Positions 11,941 through 23,272 of a stretch of 64,000 bases of DNA are shown piece after piece; within the stretch, counting starts at the first letter, position 1, and the number at the start of each line of letters is the position of its first letter. The notes beneath the pieces were generated by a model. That model searched no databases, had not been told where the DNA came from, and worked only from the letters and a program-made list of their open reading frames with translations. The stretch is from contig LS997567.1 of assembly GCA_000469685.2 (NCBI GenBank), positions 670,001-734,000 of the forward strand. The letters run 5' to 3'. This DNA is from Haemonchus contortus. Taxonomy: Eukaryota > Nematoda > Chromadorea > Rhabditida > Trichostrongylidae. The position numbers were made by a program, and so were the translations under genes.

Positions 11941-11943
<3 letters not shown>

Positions 11944-14844
11944 GTATTTGTGATCTAGTTGTGTAGAGGCGGATTACTGCGACATATTTTGACGAGGACA
12001 CAGAAATGCTGCGACTTCCTTCATTCTCACCTGACGTTTTTCCAGAACCGCACTTACAACTCTAGGTGGATAAGATACTTCAACTAATAGAAGCATGAAC
12101 CTTTCAAATTGGTGATAGCATCCTGAACCTTCTTGAACAGATCGGTGATTGTGGTCATTGAAGACAACCCATGAAACCTTAAAAATTCATTTGGTAACCT
12201 CTGACTGCACAGGAAGCAGGAAAACATAGCAACGCTTGATTATGCTATTTTCAATAGTATGACTCGAAATTGAGAAATCATACAAAGTAGGGCGTTTTCG
12301 CAACTGCATGTTAAACTATAATAGATATAATCATGGAAATCGAAAACATTTTAATTATATGTACATCAGCGCCCCTTCCTTCGGATATTTACTCATTTTT
12401 ACAACCCTTTGGATGTATTTTTAACGAGCGCATTGGATATAAATGATGACAATGCTGAAGACTGTTAGTCTGTTTCCAGATAATGTTAACTGATTGGAAA
12501 GCAACTCCTAAAATCAATGAAGAACAGTCGGAATATAATAAATGCTCAGATAACACTCATGTTCTTGGTCTAAGCTATTAGAGAAGCACTGCTCGGTAAC
12601 ATTTAAGGAGTACGACAGGCTTTTCAATTGTTGAGTGGATGCGGTGGCAATACGAGTGAATTCAGAGAGCCGCGCCCTTATGAATAGGACTGATAGTGAT
12701 TACACTTGTCATTTCAAAGAGGTAAATGACGAATAATAGAATGTCACTGAATTCTTTCGGAGGTGTCCATTTCTTAGTAGTTTTATATACCATAAATAAT
12801 ATAAAAATGATGTCCTTTTGAAAAGTTGTCGAGGGAGAGTTCAACGAAAATACTTTCGAAGAGGTGATGAAAATGAATTGAAATTTTTCGACGTAAACAG
12901 AAATCTAATATCTTAACAGAGATCTTATTAGGGACAGAAGCATGGATATATCACGAGTAGACCTTGTCCAATAGTAATTATCTTCTGTCTCCTAATTCAA
13001 AATGTTTCCCTTTGCTGACTCCAGGTTGGTTTTTTCCAACATTCGAGCTATCCACTCATGTTATACTTTGCGAGACGCTGCAGTTCCTGATCTACGGGTT
13101 ATAATACCGAGAATCAGACATCGACCGGCGGGTAATTAATCACGTTTTTGATTACTTTGAATAAAGATAGCTGCAGTGAGCCAATGAAAATGCAGAACTG
13201 CTACGAGGTCACTGACCTTTCCAATCCAACTGCCCTCTCCTTAAGCAGGGAAGAATCAAACGCTACATGAATGACATACTGATAGTGATCAGGAATATCA
13301 CGCCGCACGGATAAGACGCTCGCAGGAATTTAGAGCATCTGGAGATAAGTATACTATGATGCATTGCTTTTTTGGTAAGACTACAAGTGTTGTAGCGCTA
13401 CATTTGCCTGATGGGAAGATGTAAAGGCAGAGAGTTGGGCATCGTGGCCTGCAGCGGTAGAATGTACCTAGACTGTGCTAAATAACTGAACGCGAAATCA
13501 GCTAGTCACCCTAACCAGAGAACCACAAATCCGAGAGAGCGGCTATGAGAAGAAGGATGGTAAGTTTTTAGAATTATTCGCTGGTCACTGAGAGAATGTT
13601 TTGGATGGATAAAAATTTTGGCATTTGGGATAGAACTAGTTACAGAGATCGAAAGAAGAAAAATGGAATCTGCCATGTCAAAAGTAGTACTGCCAATTAA
13701 GGTTCAATACGGTAAGATTGTCATGCAGCATGGTACCACAGTTTTTTGAATACTGTCATATAAGGTCATTTGACCATTAATTACGTAATTGCCCAATTTC
13801 ATTATCATGGCTGCAGAAGAAACTACTAGAAAGTGAAAGGAAACATGAGCACCCTTAATTAACGCGGAAAATTCAAGAGGCGTCATTAAAGAGAGATCCT
13901 CCGCTTGAATTCATCATGATGGTTACCCATTTGTAAGGCACAACGTCGCTAAGCGTAATGTCGAAAAAGAGTGTAATTGTTCAAGACAGCAAAAACGGAT
14001 ACAAGAAAAGGTGGTGTCCACAATGTTCATCCTGTCTACGAAAGGGGTAGACGAAAGGGTCGAATGGCGGAGCACACATAGGCTAGACTATTGTCGAAGT
14101 CACCGGGTAGTATAATAGGCAGAACTGTATACAAAGTATTAGAGGTGGTCAGGGAGGGATATGTATAGGTACCTTAATTTCCTACGAAAATCGAAAGCCG
14201 AAGTGATGACTATAGCAAGCCTTTTCCGTCACCGGAGCCATGCGCCACTTCGAAACGAATATTGGCTGTAGGCCGTATATTGGTGAACTTGCGCACCGAG
14301 CCCACAAGTCACAAGCTTCGAGTTTGGACGGATGCAGATGAGGAGGTCTATGAATTACTAGAGTAAGGTAGGTTCAAGCTGAAACCCATCATGGCCGAAA
14401 AATTTCAGTGTGTGAGTTTTGGTGATTCTATTCCAAAAATGACCTTCACTGCTGCAATATACCACCAATTTCTCAATGATAATTGATCGGCCGAGAAGCA
14501 ACATGTTAAAGAGCACGAGCTGCCCGGTACGCGCAACAACCTGGACCCTGGGAATGAGTTGCTGACAACGTTGGAGCTTACTTAACTGAGCGCCAAAACA
14601 TTAGATTTTAATCTCATTTGTAGCTTATTTTACCAGAAAAAGATTTTGCGAGGCTCTAAATGACATGACTGATATTGTTTATGCAGTCCCCCATCAAAAA
14701 CGTACTTGAAATGAGGAGAAAAAAAAACAAGGGAATGTGAAGGAAAGGTAATGTCAAAGCTAATCAAGCTTTTTTTCTGTCAATCAAAGTTACGTTAATT
14801 TGCCAGAAGACAACAGGTAAACAAATCTACACGCTTTATATGCT

Positions 14845-15015
14845 ACGGCTGGATGTGGTATTTTCTCCTCGACAATCGCGTCGCGCTTTTCACTCTCGGC
14901 CGCGCGCAGCAGCGCGCTATGAAGGGAAGGTTTGAATTTCCAGTGGAAGGTTACGATAGTCGCAGCGGAACCACTGCCGCTTGCCGTAAGAATTTGGGGA
15001 GGGTTAGTGGTTCCC
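14845..15015. repeat. Short GC-rich dispersed repeat, copy 2
   Basis: It shares 'ttctcctcgacaatcgcgtc' and CGGCCGCGCGCAG-type blocks with 2325-2460, and 'ccagtggaaggttacgatag' with the 'ccagtggaaggatacggaga' block near 29816. Short ORFs on both strands follow the repeat and have no domain. Confidence 0.5.
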
Positions 15016-17224
15016 GTTTGGAAAAATACTTCTCCGTTTAACAAACTGGTCGTTGCCAGTGCTCTGGGTCTGCCTAGAATGAAATGTATGGACACTGTCG
15101 AAAAAAAGTGCTTAAGAACAGTCTAACATGAAATGACGGGGCTGATAAGGTAGTAAATACACAACTCCAAAACAGATCTTTGATAACGGCAAGCACAAGA
15201 TAAAATACGAGTTCCGAGCGATTGGTTGACGCCGGTAGAATAACACGGCTTACGACCGTTATTCCTGCCGAATCCGCTTCTATTTAGCTGCTTGCCTGTT
15301 GCTAAATTTTTCATTACTAAACTTATTCATTACTTATCCAAAACGAGCAGAGCGGATACCGGTCAAGTGACCGCACCGCAATCAAAATGACCTAGTAATG
15401 GAAAGTCTCTAACAAAATAAATGCTCAGAGGCCTTTCCCATTCCACAACTGTACAACATTGCACATCGACTTTATTCATGAGCTACAGTAGGAATACTTA
15501 CAATTAGAACCTGTGAAATGACTGAAGGGATTATACTTCTCCGTATATGGCTTCTAATCAAGGATTATGATGGCTCACAAATAAATACAACTGCCGTATG
15601 AAAGACTGTCAACGAGAAGAAATCATAGATGCCACGATAAACAGGCTGGTATTTGTTTTGGCGTTGAGAATGCATTTTCAAATACAATGCGGTCAAATCC
15701 ATGTACGAGGATGAATTTCGAGGATTGCGATTGCGGGTGTTTTTCCTTACTAGTTGAAAGGAAGATTCCGCGGCATCCAGATAACTCAAACGATCGAACG
15801 ATGCAAACGCGATCTTTGTAGATATCAAGTCGGAAAATGCGGAACGACTGTACAATCAGCCTTAAATGACATCACAACTAATAAAATTCCAGGAATAACA
15901 AAAGTGAGGATATGCAGGGAAAATCAGATTATCTCTCCAGTGATAAAACACCTCACGATTGCAGAAAGGGACAAAGAGGAAAAGGTCGACGTCCTACAGC
16001 GTGTGAGAAAGAGATGTTTGACGGTGAACAGCAAAAGGAGTCCTATATATGCTGAAGACTATCTCGACCACGAGAATCCTTTTTTTTACATGACGATGTT
16101 GATCATATTGTACAAAAGTGATAGGTACCAACCGAGCGACTGGGCCGTGAGACCAAGAGGCAGAAGGTAACAACTACGATGACCTACAAGAAGCCTAGTC
16201 CGCGGTCAATCGCTATAGATGAGCATGCAGGGCAGCGCTGAAATGATGCTGTATCGAACAATTTCACGTGGGGTACCGGCTCAATTCATCATACGATATA
16301 TAGCTTATGCAGCCGAATCAACGATCGCCGGGATTATGCGAATAGCGGATGGGCAAAATGATGCGAGGTTCAGAATTGCAACTATTTCGCCATATCAACC
16401 TCATATATAAATAAAAACGATAGTAGAGAGTGCGCATGCTGGCGCAATCGATACGACCCTTCAATGTGTGGCCACAGGGCATACTCGATGTGCAAAATAG
16501 CAAATGCCATTTTCATAGGATGTACGGCAATACCCCTTCACTAAGTAGCTCGAGGATAGCGATTTTCTTTCATATGGTACGAACTCTGGACTCTGGTGAA
16601 ACATGGAGGCACACTGCACGAGCATATTATGTTTATTACACGAAATGAAGGTTGTGAAATGCAAGACACATAGATGGAAAAATGGAATAGAACGCGTATT
16701 CAACTTGGCGATGCGCCATACCTTTTATGGGAACCCTCTTGGGGCTCCCAGACTAGTACATTAATGTAAAGCAATAAAAAGCGAATAATAACGGAACCTA
16801 TTAGGGACGAAACAAAGCATACTCCTAAGAGACAGGCAAATTGGGTTGGAAAATAGTTTGTGCAACTGGCTGGTAGGCATGAGCGCTTCGCTGCGATCTT
16901 AACAGAGTCGCAGGACGAGGTCGTCTGACTCCGACATTCCCAGCCTCACCAGATGAGGCCAACCGCTTAGCTTGTCCGATGCCAAAGCGCTCACTGTAGG
17001 TACTGGCTAAAGGCGCCATCCACCTGGAACATACAAATTGAAGTACAAAAAAGATGAGGTCCTCGATGTTTATCAATCCCTTTCTGGTTTGGGCCCCACA
17101 TCGACCCCTATTCAAAATGGTAGTAGCACTTTTGCATGCATCTGCCAATACAATGGTGCCCAGCCGATGTACAAGACAGCACTTTCATCCTGCTATACTA
17201 ATCAGTACCATTTGAGCGTTTTCG

Positions 17225-17280
17225 CATTATCGTAAGTGTGATAGTGCGCACCACTTGCCACTTCACCGCAACCCTCCCTA
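17225..17280 (-). repeat. SINE head-like fragment
   Basis: On the minus strand GTGAAGTGGCAAGTGG and ACTATCACAC resemble the 5' tRNA-like head of the SINE at 59412-60615. Only about 55 bp match. Confidence 0.35.
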
Positions 17281-18068
17281 TAGCCGAATGAAGCGATTAG
17301 GAAAGAGGCTGCTTACCAAGGCAGGCTCCATATTTGATTCACAGCTATTGATGAGAATGACTCCTGAAATTTTACCTATGATAAGATTGTGACCCCAACG
17401 GCAGCACAAGTGGCGCTACTGGGTTGAAAACCAACTTAGACAGGGCGTAAAAAGGCTTAAAAAACTGCTAAGCTGACGTACACACCCAAAGCCGAGTCGG
17501 GCGAGTTCCCATTGCGGCAGAGTTTGTACCTATCCACCGGCAGCATATAATACGCACGCACGCATGCAGGCAGCCTACTGCAGTCAGCAGCTAACTGTAC
17601 GCAATGGCGCGCACATTTGGACAGATGGCCCACTTGGACAGGTGGCCGGCCCCAATACCCCTTCTATGCTACCGTCTCATTCTCATCCGACCTCTCATTT
17701 TGGTCCTTTTTTCAAGCCTCATACTCCACGAAATGCCCCGATTTTCGCTCTTCCTTCGCAACTTTTGCACTATTCCGGACCATCACTCAAATTTTTCGTC
17801 TGAGACTAGATACATACCTCGAAATTATCGTGACCTGTACCTTTGAATATGTGCTGAGGGATTTTTTTGAGGCCATTCTTATATTTATGAGTGTTATCCC
17901 CTCTCTATCCCGAAGTGGTCCACTTCGGGATAGCCTGGCAAGCCCCCGAAGTCAATAGCTCCCACGTCAGAGCCCGGCAAGCTGCACGTTGGGTATCTTC
18001 ACGCCAAGAACAGTAATAGAAATGGGCCTCATTCCCCTGAACCTGAGGGAGCCCCCAATACGGCAGCG

Positions 18069-19290
18069 TTGGGTAGGACCGCTCGGGAGAGGCTGCTAAA
18101 ATCTCAGGGCCAAAACAGGCTGCCCAAAAGGAGAAGGACTAGGATGGCGATCTGTACTTTCAACGCACGGACGCTTGCATCGGAAGCGTGTATAGAAGAC
18201 CTGATGATGCAAGCTAGGAAGATCAAGTACGACGTCATCGGACTGACCGAGACGAGAAGGCATCGCCCGCTGCACGCTGTATTTGAGACTGGAGAAGAAC
18301 TGTTCCTTGGAACATGCGACAGTAGAGGCGTCGGCGGTGTAGGTGTCCTCGTCAATACGCACTTGGCCATGAACATCGATTCGTACGAAAGCTTAACAAC
18401 CCGAATCGGACGTTTGCGATTAAGAAGATGTGGCTCAATCCCAGCTCTAACCATCTTCGTTGCTTACGCACCAACATCGAGCTACGAAGAAGAGGAGTTG
18501 GAAGCGTTTTATATGGATCTGGAGAGGCTCTACAGAGAAGACCACACTTTCTTCAAGGTCATCGTCGGTGATTTTAACGCCAAGATTGGCCCCAGAAGAA
18601 CGGCTGAAGAGCTTCACATCGGGACTCACGGAGTGGAAAGGAATGAGCAGGGTGAAAGGCTGTCCGAGTTCATCATGACGACCCACACCATCCATGGTAA
18701 CTCGCAGTTCCAGAAGCCCTCTCATTTGAGATGGACATGGGAGTCACCTGGTGGACAGTTCCATAATGAAATAGACCACATCATCTTCAATCGGAGATTT
18801 TGCCTGACCGACGTCGCTGTTGTTCCGAAGTTCTACACGGGATCGGACCATCGTCTCCTCCGCGCTAGATTCTGCTTCTCAGTGCGCGGGGAGAGAGCTA
18901 TGAAGTTTCGGAAACGAAGCCCCAAGACCTCCATCAACTGGGACAACTTCGCTTCCCTTGCGAGTAAATGGGAGGATTCCGTTATCGACAACATCGACGA
19001 AGAACACAACCGGCTCGTCGAGCATCTTCGCGATAGAGCTACGAAAGCAGAGAGTCTACAAGTAGCCAAGAGACGACTCTCTTCGGAGACTCTCGAGCTG
19101 ATACGCCAGCGTGGAATCGCGCGAGCTGCAGGCAATTATCAACGAACGTCCGAACTTGCGAAGCTATGCAGAGAAGCGATAAAGGAAGATCTAAAAGAGA
19201 GAAAAGCAGCAGTCATGGACGAAGCCGCCGAGGCCGGAAAGAGCATTCGCATCGTCCGGACGGAACCGTTACTGCATCCCGGAGGGCAAT
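18069..19290 (+). pseudogene. RTE polyprotein, apurinic-type endonuclease part
   Basis: The in-frame Met of MAICTFNARTL (about 18144) is the likely start; the reading frame opens upstream at 18069. Exonuclease/endonuclease/phosphatase fold motifs appear in order: CTFNARTL; DVIGLTETRRHR with the catalytic Glu; VGDFNAKIG; and TGSDHRLL near the domain end. It nicks target DNA for target-primed reverse transcription. The frame is lost near 19240-19270, where a stretch equivalent to RRSLASCKT in the fragment at 985-1540 is missing. After this the frame runs out of register to 19427. Confidence 0.93.
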
Positions 19291-20245
19291 GGAGAAGGTC
19301 ATCTACGACTTCTACTCGGATCTCTTCGACAGCCACGTCTACCTGCCTACTCACCATCTTAGGCAAGTCGAATATATCGCTCCTTCCGTTCTCCCTTCCG
19401 AAATACGACATGCCATCACGTCGATGAAGAACTGTACAGCGCCCGGTCCCGATAGGATCAAACCAGAACATCTGAAGAGTATACCACCAGTCATCATCAA
19501 AACTCTGGCTAGGCTCTTCACACGGTACCTGTCGGAATGCAAAGTGCCCACGTCGTGGAAAACTAGCAAGACTGTGTTGCTGTACAAAAAGGGAGATCCA
19601 GACGATATTGGCAATTATCGCCCAATCTGCCTGCTGTCCGTAATCTACAAGCTTTTCACTCGTGTCATCCTAAACAGGATTGGCAGAATATTAGATGAAG
19701 GACAGCCATGCCAGCAAGCAGGGTTTCGGAGAGGGTTCAGTACAATCGATCATATCCACACCCTAACAAGGCTCATTGAAGTATCGCGAGAGTACAAAAT
19801 GCCGCTATGTCTTACGTTTATCGACTTGAAGAAAGCCTTTGACACCGTTGAGACAGAAGCGGTAATTGAAGCCCTGGGCAACCAAGGTGTTCCTACGCAA
19901 TATATAAGGATGCTTCGTGAGCTCTACGACAGCTTCACGACCAGGATTTCACCATTCTATAAGGAAGTCATTGTCAACGTGAAGAGAGGTGTCCGGCAAG
20001 GCGATACTATTTCGCCCAAACTTTTCAGCGCCGCCCTCGAGAATATCATGCGTCATTTGGAATGGGAAGACTTGGGAGTGAAGGTCGACGGCCGCTTCCT
20101 ACATCACCTCCGCTTTGCAGACGACATCGTGCTTATAACACCGAGTATCGAGCAGGCGGAACGAATGCTGGCCGAGTTCGATAGTGCTTGTGGAAAGATC
20201 GGCTTGAGGCTGAACCTAACGAAGACGATGTTCATGAAAGAGGAT
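19290..20245 (+). pseudogene. RTE polyprotein, reverse transcriptase part
   Basis: Frame of the ORF at 19166-20272. RT motifs in order: LYKKGDPDDIGNYRPICLLS; EGQPCQQAGFRRGFSTIDHI; LCLTFIDLKKAFDTVE (motif A Asp); KRGVRQGDTISPKLFSA; LHHLRFADDIVLITP (motif C, intact FADD); and [12 protein letters not shown]. All catalytic Asp residues are present. The frame shifts again near 20240, where FMKEDWYLM replaces the expected continuation into [12 protein letters not shown]. Confidence 0.94.
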
Positions 20246-20934
20246 TGGTACCTGATGCTCCTTTCACGTTAAACGGAACGAATATCTCCGAATGCTCTAG
20301 CTATGTGTATCTAGGTCGGGAAGTCAACATGATGAACGACCTAGCTCCAGAGCTGTGCAGAAGGAAACGCGCCGCGTGGGGAGCATTTAAGAATATCGAG
20401 GGAGTAGTGAAGAAGACAAAGAACACCCGGCTCCGCGCTCACCTTTTCGACACTGCTGTCCTTCCTGCTTTGACGTACGCCTCGGAGACCTGGTCTCTAC
20501 GAAAGCAGGATGAGCATGCTGTCAGCGTTACTCAACGCGCCTTGGAAAGGGCGATGCTCGGAATTTCCCTATACACGCAAGTGCAGAAGGGAATCCGGAG
20601 TTCCGAGCTCCGTCACCGAACGAAGATCAGGGATGCCGTTGATTACGCCAAGAAATCGAAGATCAGGTGGGCCGGACACGTTATGCGATATAGTGATGAC
20701 CGTTGGACCAGGGCGGTTACTGACTGGATTCCTCGGGACATCAAACGAACTCCAGGAAGGCCACCAACGAGATGGTCAGACTTCTTCACGAAAGCTCTGA
20801 ACGAAAGGAATGTTGAACCTCGTGTCCCTGAAGCGAGAACGATTCACTGGACCACTCTGGCTCGTGACAGGGACGAATGGAGACGTTACTGGCGCCCGCT
20901 CGAGGAAGTCGATGATCAACGGGACGACAGGTGA
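20240..20934 (+). pseudogene. RTE polyprotein, C-terminal region
   Basis: Frame of the ORF at 20188-20934, from [12 protein letters not shown] through [47 protein letters not shown] and [15 protein letters not shown] to [15 protein letters not shown] and the stop. This tail is characteristic of RTE/BovB-like polyproteins. It is intact from the frameshift near 20240 to the end. Confidence 0.92.
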
Positions 20935-20954
20935 TACAGGTGATCCCCTCTCTA

Positions 20955-21682
20955 CAGATCTTCTTCACCAAGGGTTCTTTCTCACCGAAGGATCCCAGAC
21001 GGCTAGCGACGAGGCTACTTAGGGCGTCCCAAGGCGGCAGATAGGACAATTAATTCGCCGACCAAAAGTCGCCAGTACCTGCCCAGAGACTCAGGTGGAT
21101 CCAGGGGACGGACTCCCTGATCCTGCTGTACTGGTCGGTATACCTTCTGTTTCTCGCAGGCGTATCCACGCATACGTGTTGGAGAGTCTGAGAGTGAGGT
21201 GGTATACTGCCCATCGACTGAGCCAAAAGCTCGCATTCGAGTGACTGGGAAGCATCTGGGAGGCGATTCGGGAAAAACACGGCCCCTCGTCCAAGCTTCG
21301 GGATAGCCTGGTAAGCCCCCGGAGTTACCCCGCCCCCACGTCCGAGCCCTGCAAGCTACACGTTGAGTATCCACTCGCCAAACACAGTAAAACAAATGGA
21401 CCTCATTCCCTGGACAAGAAGGAGCCTTCAATACGGCAGCGTTGGCTGGGACCGCTCGGAAGGCGTGCTTAAATCTCTCTCTCTCTCAAACAGGCTGCCC
21501 AAACGGAGAAGGACTATTCGTAAGATGGCGATCTGTACTTTCAACACACGGACGCTTGCATCGGAAGCGTGTATAGAAGACCTGATGATGTGAGCTTGGG
21601 GATCAAGTACGACGTCATCGGACTGACCAAGACGAGAAGGCATCGCGCGCTGCTCGCCGTATTTGACACAAGAGAAGAAAAT
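20955..21682 (+). mobile_element. RTE retrotransposon copy 2, 5' part only
   Basis: 20955-21290 matches the 5' UTR upstream of copy 3 (40720-41050 on the minus strand), with shared 'gaccaaaagtcgccagtacc', 'gtggatccaggggacggact' and 'cattcgagtgactgggaagc'. 21295-21600 matches the start of copy 1 through KMAICTFNTRTLASEACIED. The match stops at about 21682, so the rest of the element is missing: it is 3'-truncated, the reverse of the usual LINE truncation. It follows copy 1 head to tail. Confidence 0.88.
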
Positions 21683-23270
21683 CCATTGGTCTTTTGGCCA
21701 GACCTCAGCTAGACCATTTTGTTTGGAGTATCGATATTGCTAAACATACTTAATGCCTTCCCCACAACATGGTGAGATAGAGCTCTGATGGTCTTTCGCT
21801 CCAATATATGTAGTGGTAAAAAGAATCGCTATTAGTCTAAGTAACCACACTGTCACTTATAAACTGAAAAGGCCATTTCACGGTTTGAATCTTTCGAAAT
21901 GTGACCCTCATATCGCATTTTCTATGGCTTACGAACTTTACCCTGACATTTAGAAATTGTTTAGCCGCATATTTCTCCTAAGCCAACATTCCATTTCTAT
22001 TTTCAAAGATCTGAAAGCGCACATGGATCAGCAACTTATTTCGCCGGTCTAAACCGCATTCAAGTTCTCATTTAATAATATGAAAAGGCAAGAATCAGTA
22101 TCAGTTACCCCACCTCCCCCTTTTCCCTAACTACAACCATGAATGAGTAAGAGCTACTTCTAGAGAAGAGAATTCGAGCAGTCAGCCTTTTACCATTTAT
22201 TAAAACTGAATTAATTCAGGGATCTCCTTATATGTCGAGCCTGTAGCTATATAAAAGAACAATAACTAGTCCATTCGGTATGACAACTTACTGCGCTGCT
22301 TTTTTTCCTTGACGTAGGCACAATTCGCTGGTAATTGATGTAAAAACTTTTGGCAACCAGCTGCACAGAGCTTCAAGTGTCTCAGAATAGATAACCTCGG
22401 CAGTAGAATTGATTCCGTTATTGGGAAAGATCGAAGTATTCGCAGAGGTCTTCTTGTTCTGAAACGTGTGTATATGTATATCCTTTAAACGTAGAAATCA
22501 TTGTCTTATTGGGCGCATAACAAATTGAAAGCGGGTGGCTGCATGTTGGAAAGGCTTACTTCCTCGATGGCTGACGGCGCAGACCTACTGCAACGAACTA
22601 CCGAGCACATTAGGAGCGAAGTGGGTTACTTCGTCTACCCATTTTTAGTGTTTATAAACTGCCCAATTCCACAAAAATTAACAAAGGATCGCAAAGATCC
22701 TGTTGAAAATTCTATTGCAAAATATGATAGTACTGAGTTATGTCAACTAGGTTCCAATTACAATTGTTCAAGAACAGACAGTTCTGAAGCGTTTCAATTA
22801 CTACGGACTGTTCGCAAACGTCTGGTTAAGACAGAATGGAAGAGCCCTGGAAGCGATACATGAACTTTATTCTAAATGACTAGGAGACGTTAGAAACACA
22901 ATTAACCCATATTTCATCCAAAAATTTTTCTACTTGACCTTTCCGCATCGGGGAAGGCGAGCGTTTCTCGAATCGCTCTGCGGGTCCCATATGGAGACCT
23001 CAGTATGGCCCGTACATAACTAGGGTTACCTACGAGGGCGGGATGAGTTTTGAAAATTCTGGCGATACCAAAGCACTCGACAAGAGAAATCTACTACAGC
23101 CTACTCACATCGTTTCTCGGAGCTGGTACTGTAGGAACAGCTTTATTTTGCAGGTCCTTCACATTTTGCCACCATAATGGTTCAACAGTTGTACCCAAAG
23201 GCCACCAGCGGGGAATTTTAGCTGTTGACAGCCTCGTGGTAGCAGCTGCAAAAAGGAGGAGAGCAACTAG
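21683..23270. other. 1.6 kb with no assembled gene
   Basis: The only sizeable ORF is 22501-22863 (+, 120 aa, Cys and Lys rich, no recognised domain or signal peptide). A GC-rich patch at 22930-23050 looks repeat-like. The downstream flank of the carotenoid oxygenase gene lies at its right edge. Confidence 0.5.
23142..23147 (-). terminator. Candidate polyadenylation signal of the carotenoid oxygenase gene
   Basis: A minus-strand AATAAA lies about 125 nt downstream of the stop codon at 23273-23275. Position and sequence fit a nematode poly(A) signal; there is no transcript evidence. Confidence 0.45.
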
Positions 23271-23272
23271 GA

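Larger units (their letters stand above)
10917..17905. other. About 7 kb with no assembled gene
   Basis: The missing 5' exon(s) of the TBC gene probably lie here, but no exon of the right phase could be identified. The longest ORF is 15754-16170 (+, 138 aa, basic, no recognisable domain), which may be chance. Recognised items within the interval are the duplicated block and (TA)n at 11636-11937, the GC-rich repeat at 14845-15015 and a SINE-head-like piece at 17225-17280. I can name nothing else. Confidence 0.5.
17908..20942 (+). mobile_element. RTE-clade non-LTR retrotransposon, nearly full length
   Basis: A single polyprotein reading frame is broken into three by two frameshifts (see the CDS entries): endonuclease, then reverse transcriptase, then the C-terminal region. 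The 5' part (17920-18140) matches the 5' regions of the copies at 21295 and 40560-40720. The short 3' end carries CAGGTGAtACAGGTGA-type repeats. The 12-bp sequence 'atcccctctcta' occurs at 17896-17907 and again at 20943-20954, a target-site duplication that fixes both boundaries. Relative to the other copies the 5' UTR is truncated. Confidence 0.95.

Noticed and set aside
18096..18725. Minus-strand ORFs of 88-116 aa across the RTE
   Set aside because: Shadows of the RTE endonuclease frame.
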